A DNA stretch of 64,000 nucleotides from JBBSJZ01 sp041751935. GTDB lineage: Bacteria; Planctomycetota; Planctomycetia; Pirellulales; Pirellulaceae. The stretch lies in the NCBI GenBank assembly GCA_041751935.1, contig JBGSIA010000061.1, forward strand, positions 62,001-126,000. Reading direction: 5' to 3'. Below the pieces are notes generated by a model, which was not told the origin of the DNA, did not search any database, and was given only the letters and a program-made list of their open reading frames with translations. This document shows positions 18,030 to 27,695 of this stretch, piece after piece; position 1 is the stretch's first letter, and each line of letters opens with the position of its first letter. Position numbers and translations under genes: made by a program.

Positions 18030-20108
18030 TCACGGTTTTTCGTCATGCGAAAATTGGACGTGGTAGCGATGACAGGTCGTGCATGCATCACCAGCGGCCT
18101 GGGTCGTGTGACAGCCGACGCATAACGAGCGATTAAGCGGCTCGAAATCAGACACGATGCCCGAGTCTGACTTGAATCCAGCGAGATTCACCTGCGGAGT
18201 GTCCGAGCGAGTTGCCTGTGGACTTCCCACACGATGGCATTGCGTGCAATCCGCTAGACTGGCGATGTTGACGTGTGGACCATGAGAAAATCGAGTGAAT
18301 GAGTCACGTCGACCCACAAGCGCTGTCGCTGTCCACTGCGGCTTCGCATCTACCGCCGTTGGATGACACTGGATACACGACTGGATTGCGACAGCGGCTA
18401 ACATCCTCACGCGTACAGGGTCTTCCGGAGACAGACACGCTAACATCTCGATCGTCGCCCGCAGCGTTGCGTCCGAGTGCGAAACGCCTCGATAGCGGAT
18501 CGACAACCACAAGTCGTCGCGGTACCAACCGCCCGAAGTCAACATTTTCGCTGCGTCAAAACGTTTCGAATGGTTCTCATCATCGGAAGTCGTTGGCGCC
18601 ATCGCTTCCAAAGATAACGGTTCCGTCAATAGTGGATCGATTGTAAGTAAATCGTTAACTTCAAGCAGATCCGTGGATGCATCAGCAGCAAGTAGATCGT
18701 CCCCGGCAAGCACTTGGTCGGAAGGACTGGGGATCGACTCTGCTATTTCTTCGTGAACTGTGTTAACGCTTGCGCGAAACCAATCGGCGAGCGTATCCGC
18801 GATCAATTGCGGTGGCAAACTTCGCAGAAACTCGTTCAAAGTATCTGGGTGCACGCCCGCGTCGATCGCGCGTTGGCGAATTGCTTCGTGACCTCGACCA
18901 GCGATGTCGGCCAGCATCGACTGTGAACCGCTGGCGATCGCCAGTGCTGCGGCACGATGCTTGGCGTTGTTAACATCCAGTTGAGCGAACTCGCGACTAG
19001 GCAGCTCACCGATTGCCCTGCTCACCACCGCATCACCACGCGACAGCAGTTCGGTCAAGGGTGCGACGCTTCCGTCAATCAGTCCCGTCGCGCGAATCGG
19101 CCAATCCTTTTGCGAAGCAGCAAGATTCTGTGGAAGCATCGGCAGTGATACGAGTTCGATTCCTTCCGCGGAGCTGATCTTTAACGCTTCGTCATGACAC
19201 GTGGCGCACGCACGCTCGTACGAGCGAGTTCTGGTAATCTCGTTATTCGCAGTCTGTTCATGGCATAAATTGCAGCGAAAACTAGCCTCAATCGAACGTG
19301 ACGCGGAAGCTGGAAAATGCTTGCTCGCGTGAGTTGCATGATTGAATGCGATTTCGCCGCCGTTACCGTACGGCCACTCAGCCCAATCTGGATGATCAAT
19401 CGAGAATTGATTGAACGATGCGGCGTGACACGACTGGCACTTGGCATCCGAGACCAGCATGAGGTTCGCGCCGGCGCCGTGATGTTCCTGGTGACAAACC
19501 CCACAGGCGATGTCGTCCTGGTTGATCGAAGTGCGCGGGCCGCTATGCTTGGATGGATCTCGAAGTGATGTTGACGCCAATCGAATCAAGTCGCGTGACT
19601 GGCCAGTGACATTGTGGGCAGAACGTGCGACATCAGGTTTTGCCAGCGAATGATGACAGTTCAAGCAACGGTCGGTTTGATCGACGTTGGCATGCCCTTG
19701 CTCGGCGACTCCTGTCGATGCTGTGAGAAACCAATTTACCAGCGAGCCTGATGCCGACGGATGACATGTCGCACAACGCTCTGAATCCAAGCTGCCAGCA
19801 AGAATCTGTGCGTGTGAAGTGGTCAGCTCGCCCGGCTTGATCAACGAATACCCAGTGGTGGTGAAGCTAGCGATGGAAATTGTGACAATAGCAAGTAGTG
19901 TCGCCAAGACTAAGAACGGACGACGTTTTCCCTGCCATGTACGTTGCGGGCGACATACATCGCGCAGCGGGCAACGACCGGCAGCGTTGGGGCCGGAGTA
20001 ACAAGAGTGCGACGCACCGAGTTTTCCACACATCCAAGATCGATTGGGACGATCGGTGGCGGGCGGTTGCGGCAACATCGGATCGGATCGACGCCCTGCT
20101 GCACTCAT
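18030..20108 (-). CDS. Membrane-anchored decaheme c-type cytochrome
   Basis: A 692-residue multiheme cytochrome. Ten CxxCH motifs are visible in order: CATCH, CLNCH, CGVCH, CQSCH, CNLCH, CATCH, CIQCH, CTQCH, CVGCH and CTTCH, clustered as six in the first half and four at the C-terminus, with a heme-free, Asp/Leu-rich middle region. One hydrophobic helix at about 65-90 anchors it; hemes lie on the outer side. Before the helix is a cytoplasmic segment with four cysteines (27, 36, 46, 52). ATG 20108 overlaps the stop of the upstream gene as ATGA, which decides the start. It is the last gene of a three-gene redox operon and would pass electrons to or from the membrane partner. The external donor or acceptor is unknown. 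Confidence 0.88.
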   Translation of the reverse strand: MSAAGRRSDPMLPQPPATDRPNRSWMCGKLGASHSCYSGPNAAGRCPLRDVCRPQRTWQGKRRPFLVLATLLAIVTISIASFTTTGYSLIKPGELTTSHAQILAGSLDSERCATCHPSASGSLVNWFLTASTGVAEQGHANVDQTDRCLNCHHSLAKPDVARSAHNVTGQSRDLIRLASTSLRDPSKHSGPRTSINQDDIACGVCHQEHHGAGANLMLVSDAKCQSCHAASFNQFSIDHPDWAEWPYGNGGEIAFNHATHASKHFPASASRSIEASFRCNLCHEQTANNEITRTRSYERACATCHDEALKISSAEGIELVSLPMLPQNLAASQKDWPIRATGLIDGSVAPLTELLSRGDAVVSRAIGELPSREFAQLDVNNAKHRAAALAIASGSQSMLADIAGRGHEAIRQRAIDAGVHPDTLNEFLRSLPPQLIADTLADWFRASVNTVHEEIAESIPSPSDQVLAGDDLLAADASTDLLEVNDLLTIDPLLTEPLSLEAMAPTTSDDENHSKRFDAAKMLTSGGWYRDDLWLSIRYRGVSHSDATLRATIEMLACLSPEDPVRVRMLAAVAIQSCIQCHPTAVDAKPQWTATALVGRRDSFTRFSHGPHVNIASLADCTQCHRVGSPQATRSDTPQVNLAGFKSDSGIVSDFEPLNRSLCVGCHTTQAAGDACTTCHRYHVQFSHDEKP

Positions 20109-20929
20109 GACATGTACCGTAACGCGAATCCGGCGTGTGCGATCGACAGACCGAGTAATAGCAAAGACAATACGGCGTGCACAACCACCCAAGTTCGCAA
20201 CCGCAATTGCAACGCGTATTGGTAGTCCAGTTCATCACGGCGTCGTACCAGTGCGGCTAGCGCGCCGGCTGTCTCGCGGCCCTCGGTTTCCAGGTAACGA
20301 TCCAGTTGTTGCAATCCGCTCAGCAAACGTCGACGACGAATGCTGGTCGGTGCCACGACGAACGCCAGCGACGGACCAGCGGAGAAAAATGGATTCAAAT
20401 AGACGCTGTAGAATCGGCCCAGCACTCGAATTGCCGATTGTTCGTGCAAGTTTTCGAGCAAGTTTCTTGCGGTACCAGCGAGTTGCTGGCGATGCCAATC
20501 GACCAAGTCGAATCGCGTTTGCTCGCCAGACACTGTTAACCGCCGCGGCAGCATTCGCGATGCAAAGACTCCGTATAGCCCGCTTAGAGTCACGCTGATG
20601 AAAAGTAGTGAAAGTGTAAATTCCAGCGGTCCACCGGCAATCATGGCTGGTGCATGGATCACATAAACTCCGCCAGCAAAGATTCCTGAATAGATGTGTA
20701 TTTGAGTCCAAGTACTGACGTTTCCCAGCGGTACAAAGGGGATTCGCCGACGGACACCGATTAGCATCAACAGCATCAGTGTGCCGAGTAAAGATGCGCC
20801 AGTGAATATCTCCGGACGAGCCAGTCGCGCGTCCAAATAGGAGGCCGTTGACCACACCGCGGCGATCGCAACGGCTGTAATCATGATCGCGATACGACGT
20901 CGATTTCGAAATGTGATTCGTGCTCGCAT
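20105..20929 (-). CDS. Membrane protein, probable cytochrome b-like redox subunit
   Basis: A 274-residue membrane protein with five or so helices: about 12-32, 40-60, 75-98, 105-125 and a last one near the C-terminus. Histidines sit in or beside helices (TQIHIYSGIF, VYVIHAPAM, VVHAVLSLLLLGLSIAHAGF), as expected for b-type heme ligands, so a ferric-reductase/NapH/cytochrome-b-like quinol-side subunit is likely but not proven. A cytoplasmic loop of about 100 residues is rich in Arg. ATG 20929 lies 2 bases after the upstream stop; an earlier in-frame start inside the upstream gene is unlikely. Its stop overlaps the decaheme start. Position between a ferredoxin-like protein and a multiheme cytochrome suggests electron transfer across the membrane. 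Confidence 0.65.
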   Translation of the reverse strand: MRARITFRNRRRIAIMITAVAIAAVWSTASYLDARLARPEIFTGASLLGTLMLLMLIGVRRRIPFVPLGNVSTWTQIHIYSGIFAGGVYVIHAPAMIAGGPLEFTLSLLFISVTLSGLYGVFASRMLPRRLTVSGEQTRFDLVDWHRQQLAGTARNLLENLHEQSAIRVLGRFYSVYLNPFFSAGPSLAFVVAPTSIRRRRLLSGLQQLDRYLETEGRETAGALAALVRRRDELDYQYALQLRLRTWVVVHAVLSLLLLGLSIAHAGFALRYMS

Positions 20930-20931
20930 CG

Positions 20932-22737
20932 TTACTCCCGTTGGTCCATCCAATCACGGAGCGGCTTTGATTCGCTTAGGTCAATGCGAACAAGTGCGTC
21001 GTGCGGACATGCGGATTGACAGGCTGGACCCGTCGGCGACCCAGTGCACATGTCGCACTTGGTTGCCTTGACAATTTGGCGTCCCGATTGTGCGTCGTGA
21101 TACGCGCGTCCATGGCGATCCACAACGCTCGCCATGCGAATGTTTTCATACGGACAAGCCGCTGCGCACGTCCCACAACCAACACAAATCGGTTCGTGTA
21201 TTGCCACAACGCCAGTATCGGTATCACGAGCAATCGCGCCGGTCGGACAACCGATCATGCACACCGGATCGGTACAGTGCATGCAAGCCTGGACGAACTG
21301 CAATCGTTCGTGCGTCGCGCCTTGGCGTACGAAACGCGGATTGCCGTCGTGGACACTTGTGCATGCCTTTACGCAATCATCGCAGCGCGTGCAGCGATGC
21401 AGGTCAATGACCATCGCTTCACGACCGTTACTGAAACGATTCTGTACGATAAACTCTAACAGTCCCGTCGGTTGAAACTGGGTACCGGTGGGACTGGGAA
21501 GATCCTTCCAGTCAGCTGTCGGCGGATCATCTTTCCGATCCGACTTGCGACGCTCGCCAGCGGCAATGGGTTTCGTCCTGACAAGCTTCGCGAGTGATGC
21601 TGGCAATTCGCTGCGCCGCACGTAAGGCAAGACGTCGCAAGCAAATGTCTCTGCCGGGATGTGCAGTGAATCAAGAAATCCGATGGCTCTCAGTGAATAT
21701 TGCAGCGTCCTTGGCGGTGAAGACGAATTGCGAAGCGCATTGTAGGCCAACTCCTCCAACCCAAACGCATGCGACTTTCCCAAGTACGCGACCGTGCGAT
21801 GCCCGGCACCATACTGCCCACTGACGCGTCCAAAGCCACTGCGAACAATCACCAACTCCGTCGGCATGCGGCCTTCTTCGACAACAAGTGGCTCGGCAAG
21901 AATCTGTTGTTCCGGAGGCAACTTGCGTGCACGCTTGTAGTCTGCATTCCACTCCATTCGACCAAACGATCGCAACTGCGTCGCCTCAACCACTCGACGC
22001 AAATTGACCTCGGGAACGTGCCGCAGCAGCGGCAACTCGCGGAGGTGAATTGGCAGCCACTGGGTACGATAGTGTTCGTCGAGCGAGTCACAGAAATCAC
22101 GATCTCGCCGCAAGATGCGCAGCCCCTGCCACCTCACTTCTAGCAATGTCGCTTCATTCTCGGCGATCACGGTCGCAGTTCGTGGCGAACGGTACATGGC
22201 AGCGACTTCACCAAATAATTCGCCCGGACCAAGCGGCACGGTTTCATGCTCGTGAAACACTGCGTCGAAGTCTTGCAGAAAGATAGCTGCGCGGTCATCC
22301 ACTTGACGAATCGGTGTCGCATGGTCGGCAACATTCAGCGTTACCTCACATGGGTCGCGCGCTTCATTGAATTTTGATTGTCGCCAAAACCGCGATAAGG
22401 ACTCTCGCCAAGACATTTTTTGTTTTGGAGTGCGGCCAAGTTGGTGGGCGGTCAAAGATTCGGCGATCAGCCGCACGCTGCCAGCAATGACCAGGAACGC
22501 GCTGTTCCCGTAGTCGCCTTCGCGGACAATGATTTCGCCAGGTTCACAGCGGTGCAGGCGACAATCGTTTTTGAGGATTCCTTCGAGTGGAGTAGCTTTG
22601 GGAAACGCCTTCAAATCCATCGACGCAAACGGTTCACGCGAGCGCAACCACGTAACATCGGCGTCCGTCATCTGCGGATCCATCGGCGCGTCCCAACGCT
22701 CAGGGCGTCTGACGACAATAGAATCAGCAGTTTCCAT
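20932..22737 (-). CDS. Cyclic-nucleotide-binding domains fused to a four-cluster ferredoxin
   Basis: A 601-residue cytoplasmic protein. A CRP-like cNMP-binding domain (about 50-205) shows PGEIIVREGDYGNSAFLVIAGSVRL and LGPGELFGEVAAMYRSPRTATV; it has a ~60-residue insert. A weaker second cNMP-like domain spans about 237-375. The C-terminal third (445-580) is a DmsB/HybA-like iron-sulfur domain with four Cys clusters: CTRCDDCVKAC, CMHCTDPVCMIGC, CVGCGTCAAAC and CDMCTGSPTGPACQSAC. This predicts four [4Fe-4S] clusters, with electron flow possibly gated by a nucleotide or other ligand bound to the CRP-like part. There is no helix-turn-helix, so it is not a transcription factor. First gene of the operon with the membrane protein and the decaheme cytochrome. 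Confidence 0.88.
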   Translation of the reverse strand: METADSIVVRRPERWDAPMDPQMTDADVTWLRSREPFASMDLKAFPKATPLEGILKNDCRLHRCEPGEIIVREGDYGNSAFLVIAGSVRLIAESLTAHQLGRTPKQKMSWRESLSRFWRQSKFNEARDPCEVTLNVADHATPIRQVDDRAAIFLQDFDAVFHEHETVPLGPGELFGEVAAMYRSPRTATVIAENEATLLEVRWQGLRILRRDRDFCDSLDEHYRTQWLPIHLRELPLLRHVPEVNLRRVVEATQLRSFGRMEWNADYKRARKLPPEQQILAEPLVVEEGRMPTELVIVRSGFGRVSGQYGAGHRTVAYLGKSHAFGLEELAYNALRNSSSPPRTLQYSLRAIGFLDSLHIPAETFACDVLPYVRRSELPASLAKLVRTKPIAAGERRKSDRKDDPPTADWKDLPSPTGTQFQPTGLLEFIVQNRFSNGREAMVIDLHRCTRCDDCVKACTSVHDGNPRFVRQGATHERLQFVQACMHCTDPVCMIGCPTGAIARDTDTGVVAIHEPICVGCGTCAAACPYENIRMASVVDRHGRAYHDAQSGRQIVKATKCDMCTGSPTGPACQSACPHDALVRIDLSESKPLRDWMDQRE

Positions 22738-22987
22738 CCGTGGGGGCCTTCGAAAAACGACAATCCGACGATTGAGTTAAGTACCGACCTGGGCTGCCCC
22801 ACGTCAAGACAGAACCCACGAATTCGCCATTTTTACTCAGTGTGGAACCGGATGATTCGAATTGTTTTGCAATGCATTGTCGTCAGCGGAGCGCTTGCGT
22901 CCTTTCGCTTCTTTGCCTCGCAGACTATCTCGCAACGTTGCGACTTCGACGTCACTGAGTTCGGGGGCCGAGGTTATCACGCGGAAT

Positions 22988-23434
22988 CTAGCGAACGCCC
23001 TTGCAAACGACAACGCGTAGATGTTGGCCATTGCATTCCATAGGAATGGAGCTTTCGATTTCTGTACCGAAGATACGAATGTCAAACTCTTTGCCAGTTG
23101 TCACCGTGGGTAATGACAACACGGACGGACCAGGCACGAGACTCTTGATATTACCACCAATCATGTTCGCAATTTCTGCCATCGTGTCTTGGCAATCATT
23201 TTTGTCAACAGCCTCTTCGTCCATCCCGAGCATAATTCCGGCTGCATACGCGGCGAGCTTTCCCGTCGTCTGCACCAATACCGCGCCAGTCCATTCACCG
23301 GTTATTTGAACACATCCCGTAATCGGAGACTGTTCTTTCAAACAGTCAGTATCGGCTGCCAGTGCAACTGGGCAGTTAATCATTGTTCCGAAAACGTTTT
23401 CAGAAATGGCGAGAATTTCGTCAGTTGAGACCAT
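22988..23434 (-). CDS. cheX: CheX-like chemotaxis phosphatase
   Basis: A 148-residue CheX/CheC-family protein. The family signature E-x2-N appears in TMAEIANMIGGNIKS (Glu and Asn that dephosphorylate CheY~P). The rest shows the alternating strands of the family (GCVQITGEWTGAVLVQTTG, FDIRIFGTEIESSIPM). It would reset the pathway by removing phosphate from CheY. It is the last gene of the minus-strand chemosensory cluster, 110 bases after cheR. A second, diverged CheX is encoded at 34567. No CheZ or CheD is visible. Confidence 0.82.
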   Translation of the reverse strand: MVSTDEILAISENVFGTMINCPVALAADTDCLKEQSPITGCVQITGEWTGAVLVQTTGKLAAYAAGIMLGMDEEAVDKNDCQDTMAEIANMIGGNIKSLVPGPSVLSLPTVTTGKEFDIRIFGTEIESSIPMECNGQHLRVVVCKGVR

Positions 23435-23544
23435 GTGTATTGCCTTGTGAGTCTAAAATCTTGTAATTGATCCATGAATGAAAAGGACGGGTGGGAAATA
23501 CATACCATGCCGCCAATCCTGAAACTAACCCTATCTCAAAACGA

Positions 23545-24381
23545 CTAAACCTTGCTGGGGATGTAACCAGTAGCTTTGTCGATGACTTTTCGTTCGAACT
23601 TTACGTTAAGATTCATCGTTGTCTCAGCTCCGCCTAGGAACAGTATCCCGTCGTTTTGCAACACTCGATGTACTTTCTCCAGAATTTGTGTCTTGGTAGC
23701 CACCGAGAAATAAATCAAAACGTTACGAAGAAACACAATATCCATCTTGGGTAACGTTGTTGGCCACGGTTCAATCAGATTTAAAGTCTTGAATTCGACC
23801 ATCTTGCGGATCTCGTCACTTATTTTCCATTGAATCCCTTCTCGTTTGAAGTGCTTAAGCAGCATCGGCATCGGCAAACCACGATTTACTTCGGTTTGCG
23901 TGAACGTGCCTGATTTTGCCTTCTCCAGAATCTGGTTCGACAGGTCCGTAGCGATCAGTCGAACGCGCCACCCAGAAAGTTCTGGGAAGTGTTCTCGTAT
24001 TAACATTGCGATGGAGTAAACTTCTTGCCCACTTGAGCATGCGTTTGACCAGATATTCAGCACTCGTTCCTTGCTGCGGCGACTTATCAGGTCCGGAAGA
24101 ATATCCGTTCTTAACGCGTTGAATGGATGCAAATCGCGAAAGAAACTGGACTCGTTCGTCGTCATCGCGTCAACGACTTCATCGACAAGTGCTGACGCGA
24201 CTTGCTTTTGCAGTGCGTCGACCAACTCGTCAATCGTTTCCCAGCCGTGCGAACGAGCGACCGGTAACAACCGCGATTCGACAAGATAGTTCTTGCTTGG
24301 TTCCAACACGATCGCTGACTTGCGCAGCACCAAATTGGAAATATAGTTGAAGCTATTGGTTGTTGGTGTTGCTACTGACAT
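23545..24381 (-). CDS. cheR: CheR chemoreceptor methyltransferase
   Basis: A 278-residue CheR of normal length. It shows the N-terminal helical domain (1-75), TTNESSFFRDLHPF near 93-106, the AdoMet-binding block NIWSNACSSGQEVYSIAMLI near 128-147, ATDLSNQILEKAKSGTF, and FLRNVLIYFSVATKTQIL with the RNV-IYF motif. It methylates glutamates of the MCP using S-adenosylmethionine and opposes CheB. Its ATG overlaps the end of cheB by ten bases, so the two are translationally linked. Confidence 0.95.
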   Translation of the reverse strand: MSVATPTTNSFNYISNLVLRKSAIVLEPSKNYLVESRLLPVARSHGWETIDELVDALQKQVASALVDEVVDAMTTNESSFFRDLHPFNALRTDILPDLISRRSKERVLNIWSNACSSGQEVYSIAMLIREHFPELSGWRVRLIATDLSNQILEKAKSGTFTQTEVNRGLPMPMLLKHFKREGIQWKISDEIRKMVEFKTLNLIEPWPTTLPKMDIVFLRNVLIYFSVATKTQILEKVHRVLQNDGILFLGGAETTMNLNVKFERKVIDKATGYIPSKV

Positions 24382-25475
24382 ACCATGTGCCCTCTGGATA
24401 CGGTTCGTCCTTGTAGTGTTCGCCGTTGAATCTCTGCTGCGATTTGCGCCAGAGGTAGAGTGGTGTCAGCCAGGCCCATGCGTGATACGGCGCCGGGCAT
24501 GCCCCAGACAACCGCTGTCGCTTGATCTTGGATGACAACGCTGCCTCCCGCATGACTGACCGATTCGCATCCTCGGGCACCGTCTTGGCCCATGCCAGTG
24601 AGTACCACTGAGAGCAAATTCCCACCGAACACGTCGGTCGCTGAATTAAATAGCACGTCGACCGCAGGTCGGCACGAATTTACAGGTGTGCCTTGATCTA
24701 GTTGAACTCGAACTTCGGTACCCACACGAGCTAACTTCATGTGAAAATCGCCTGGGGCCAACCATACTCCGCCGGCGTGAATCGCGTCTCCGTGAGCGGC
24801 TTCGAAAACGGAAAGCGAGGATAGCTGGTTCAGTCGCGAAGCGAGATGACTAGTAAAAATCGGCGGCATATGCTGCACGATCAGTATGGGAACAGGGAAG
24901 TTCTCGGGAAGCTGCGTAATCACTGCCTGAAGAGCGTTGGGGCCGCCCGTCGAGCTGCCAATGACCACGGCGTCGATTCGTTTTAACGTGCTATTTGTTA
25001 AAACCGTCGCCCTCGGGGATCGCGCTGGAATACTAGCCATGACGGGCGGCGCGAATTGGGGACAGAGCGCCTTGATACGAGGAACCAACTCATCGCGAAC
25101 TTGCTGCATAGCAGCATTGACGCTACCCACGTTGGCCGGCTTGGTCACATAATCATTCGCTCCCTTTGCCAACGCGTCGATCGTTGCTTCCGCCCCACGT
25201 TGTGTCAGGGTACTGAACATGATCACTGGCAGCTTGGGATACAGTTTTCGCAATTCGACTAACGTGGAGATGCCGTCCATCTCTGGCATCTCCATATCGA
25301 GTGTCACAATGTCGGGATTCAGTTGCGGAATTTTGGCTAAGGCAATCTTGCCATGTGCAGCCGTACCGCAGACCTCGATTTGAGGATCCGAGACCAATGT
25401 GTCCGATAGAAGTCGCCGGATGACCGTCGAGTCATCAACGACTAGAACTCGAATGTTTCTCATTGGATTAAACAC
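24372..25475 (-). CDS. cheB: CheB receptor methylesterase/deamidase
   Basis: A 367-residue two-domain CheB. Receiver domain: VLVVDDSTVIRRLL and DIVTLDMEMPEMDGISTL with the phospho-acceptor Asp, then TKPANVG with the conserved Lys. Catalytic domain: VVIGSSTGGPNAL (nucleophile Ser), LIVQHMPPIFTSHLASRL (His), GGVWLAPGDFHMKL and VVLTGMGQDGARG (Asp). It removes methyl groups from MCP glutamates when phosphorylated by CheA. The start is GTG 25475, overlapping the cheY stop, or ATG 25463. The end overlaps cheR. Confidence 0.95.
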   Translation of the reverse strand: MFNPMRNIRVLVVDDSTVIRRLLSDTLVSDPQIEVCGTAAHGKIALAKIPQLNPDIVTLDMEMPEMDGISTLVELRKLYPKLPVIMFSTLTQRGAEATIDALAKGANDYVTKPANVGSVNAAMQQVRDELVPRIKALCPQFAPPVMASIPARSPRATVLTNSTLKRIDAVVIGSSTGGPNALQAVITQLPENFPVPILIVQHMPPIFTSHLASRLNQLSSLSVFEAAHGDAIHAGGVWLAPGDFHMKLARVGTEVRVQLDQGTPVNSCRPAVDVLFNSATDVFGGNLLSVVLTGMGQDGARGCESVSHAGGSVVIQDQATAVVWGMPGAVSRMGLADTTLPLAQIAAEIQRRTLQGRTVSRGHMVCQ

Positions 25476-25836
25476 TCACGCCTAGAATGTTTAACTTATC
25501 GATAATCGTCGCTTCATCAAACGGCTTCATCACGTATTCATTGGCCCCAGCCACGAAGGCTTGTGCCATACGTTCCATCTCCGTTTCTGTTGTGACCATC
25601 ATGATCGGAACGTCGCAGTAGATCGGATTGGCGCGAACCGCTTTGATAAGTTCGATGCCGCTCATCACAGGCATATTCCAGTCAACGAGCATCACATCGG
25701 GTGCGCCGATTTGTTCCAAACGTACGAGAGCCTCGGCACCATGCTCCGCTTCGTGAACTTCGTATCCCAATTTTCGCAACATACTGCCGATAATTCGACG
25801 GATAGCGCGAGAGTCATCAACAACGAGAGCTTGCAT
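25468..25836 (-). CDS. cheY: CheY-type single-domain response regulator
   Basis: A 122-residue stand-alone receiver domain. ALVVDDSRAIRRIIGSML gives the acidic pair, DVMLVDWNMPVMSGIELI gives the phospho-acceptor Asp, MMVTTETE the conserved Thr and YVMKPFDEATI the conserved Lys. No output domain. It is probably phosphorylated by the CheA of this cluster and acts on an unidentified motor or effector. It overlaps cheB by eight bases. A second CheY is encoded on the opposite strand at 34120. Confidence 0.92.
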   Translation of the reverse strand: MQALVVDDSRAIRRIIGSMLRKLGYEVHEAEHGAEALVRLEQIGAPDVMLVDWNMPVMSGIELIKAVRANPIYCDVPIMMVTTETEMERMAQAFVAGANEYVMKPFDEATIIDKLNILGVSV

Positions 25837-25952
25837 GGGGGACGATTCCTACGTGTTTTTGTTTTGTCGAGTGAACTTTTGCAGACACGGTCCCAGGCTA
25901 TGTCTGGGGCGCACAACAATTAAGGCTCTGCCGGCTGGCGTTTTTCGCACTT

Positions 25953-26005
25953 CCGAGGTGGAGCCTCAAAGACAGTGAGTTCTCAGGCAACAGCCTGGGA
26001 ACCAG
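25953..26005. repeat. Pair of small palindromes between cheY and mcp
   Basis: Two short hairpins lie in the 185-base gap: GAGG..CCTC (25955-25967) and CAGGC..GCCTG (25984-25997), the latter followed by GGAACCAG. The second resembles the dispersed CAGGC...GCCTGGGAAC palindromes known from several bacterial phyla. They could end transcription from mcp or be repeat debris. Confidence 0.4.
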
Positions 26006-26021
26006 ACTTTGTTCCCGATGA

Positions 26022-27695
26022 CTAAACCGAATGATACGTTCCGACGGGCATCATTGCCTTGATCGGCGCGCCGACTCGGGTTGGCTTGGTGGTGCGAGTA
26101 AGTTCCGCTTTCTGGTACTTGAATCGACTCACCAAGGTCTGAAGATCTGCGGCCATGCGACTCAGTTCACCTGCGGCCTGTTGGCTGTTTCCGGCACCCT
26201 GAGTTGTGCTTTCAGCGGCCGATGCAACCGAGCAAATGTTCTGAGCGATTTCGCTAGCACCACGAGCTGCTTCGGACACGTTGCGGCCCATTTCGGTCGC
26301 TGTTGCGGTCTGTTCTTCAACCGCACTTGCGATGGTGTTGGAGATATCGTTGATTTGGTTGATGATCTCGCCGATCTCACGGATCGCCTCGACGGCACCC
26401 TGAGTATCCGTTTGAATTGCGTCAATCTTTTGGCTGATATCCTCTGTCGCTTTGGCTGTTTCCTTCGCCAATTCCTTCACTTCGTTGGCAACCACAGCGA
26501 ATCCTTTTCCGGCTTCACCAGCACGAGCGGCCTCGATCGTGGCATTCAACGCCAGCAGATTGGTTTGTTCGGCGATCGACGTGATCACCTTAACTACCTT
26601 GCCGATCTCGAGACTGCTATCACCGAGTTTCGCGATCGTCGAATTCGTGTTTTCTGCTACAGCAACGGCTTGTTGCGACACGCGTGCAGCATCCGACGCA
26701 TTCTTGGCGATTTCACGAATTGCTGCGTTCAGCTCTTCCACGCCAGTCGATACCGTCTGGACATTCATGCTTACTTGCTCCGAAGCGGCAGAGACAACAT
26801 TCGCTTGCGATGAGGTCTCATCGGCATTCGAACTCATTTGAGAGCTAACAGCCGAAAGTTCTTCCGATGCGCCGGCCAAGGCGCAAGCATTTTCTGCGAT
26901 TGAAGAAATGCTATTGCGAAGATCAGAGAAAAATTGTTGAAGGCCAACTCCCATTTGTCCGACGGCATCGGTTCCCTCAACCATGACGTCCTGAGTCAGA
27001 TCACCTTGAGTCGCAGCGTTAACGACGGCGAGTATGCTGTCGACTTTAGTGCGCAATTCCTCACTTGCGATGCGTTCGCGCTCAGCCAACTCAGCGTTTC
27101 TCACAGTTGCTTCCGTGACGTCCGTAGCGTACTTGATCACTTTGCAAGGCTTGCCATTTGCATCCATGATCGCGTTGTAGCTAGCTTGAATCCAGACTTC
27201 TTTGCCTCCTTTGCCAATCCGTTTGAATTTATCGGAAACGTAGCTTCCACGAACTAGGTTTCGCCAAAACTCTACGTACTCCTGACTGTTTCGGTATGAC
27301 GCTTCGACAAACATACCGTGGTGACGGCCCTTGATTTCGTCGATCGAATATCCAACAGTCTCTAGAAAATTCTGATTAGCAGTAACTACGTTTCCTTCAA
27401 GATCAAATTCGATCACAGCTTGAGCGCGGTTGACCGCAGAAATTTGCCCGACGTAATCAGCAGCTTGAGTCTTAGACTCTGTAACGTCAGTAGCAAGTTT
27501 GACCACTTTATATGGTTTTCCATCGACACCTAGAATCGGGTTGTATGTTGCCTGGATCCAGATTTCTCTCTCGCCCTTGCCAAAGCGACGGAATTCTCCG
27601 GCGGCTAATTTGCCCTGAGCTAAGTTCGGCCAAAAGTTCTTGTACTCCGTACTGTTGCGGTATGACTCATCAGCAAACATGCTGTGATGCCGTCC
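26022..27695 (-). pseudogene. MCP chemoreceptor, C-terminal fragment (split by IS)
   Basis: A 552-residue reading frame from ATG 27680, plus a few codons before it, forms the second part of a chemoreceptor. It starts in the middle of a PAS domain (MFADESYRNSTEYKNFWPNL), continues with the end of that PAS, a complete second PAS (about 100-220, with GYSIDEIKGRHHGMFVEASY) and then the methyl-accepting helical hairpin, whose tip NLLALNATIEAARAGEAGKG is intact. No C-terminal CheR-tethering pentapeptide is seen (ends GTYHSV). Without the N-terminal part it has no membrane anchor, so if translated at all it would be a soluble, ligand-deaf receptor fragment. Joined to the segment at 28961-29777 it gives an 826-residue receptor. 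Confidence 0.88.
27686..27695. repeat. 10-bp target-site duplication, left copy
   Basis: The sequence GATGCCGTCC directly abuts the left end of the insertion sequence and is repeated exactly at 28961-28970 on its other side. Confidence 0.92.

Noticed and set aside
22837..23085. 82-codon minus-strand frame after cheX
   Set aside because: Starts inside cheX in a different frame and shows no conserved pattern.
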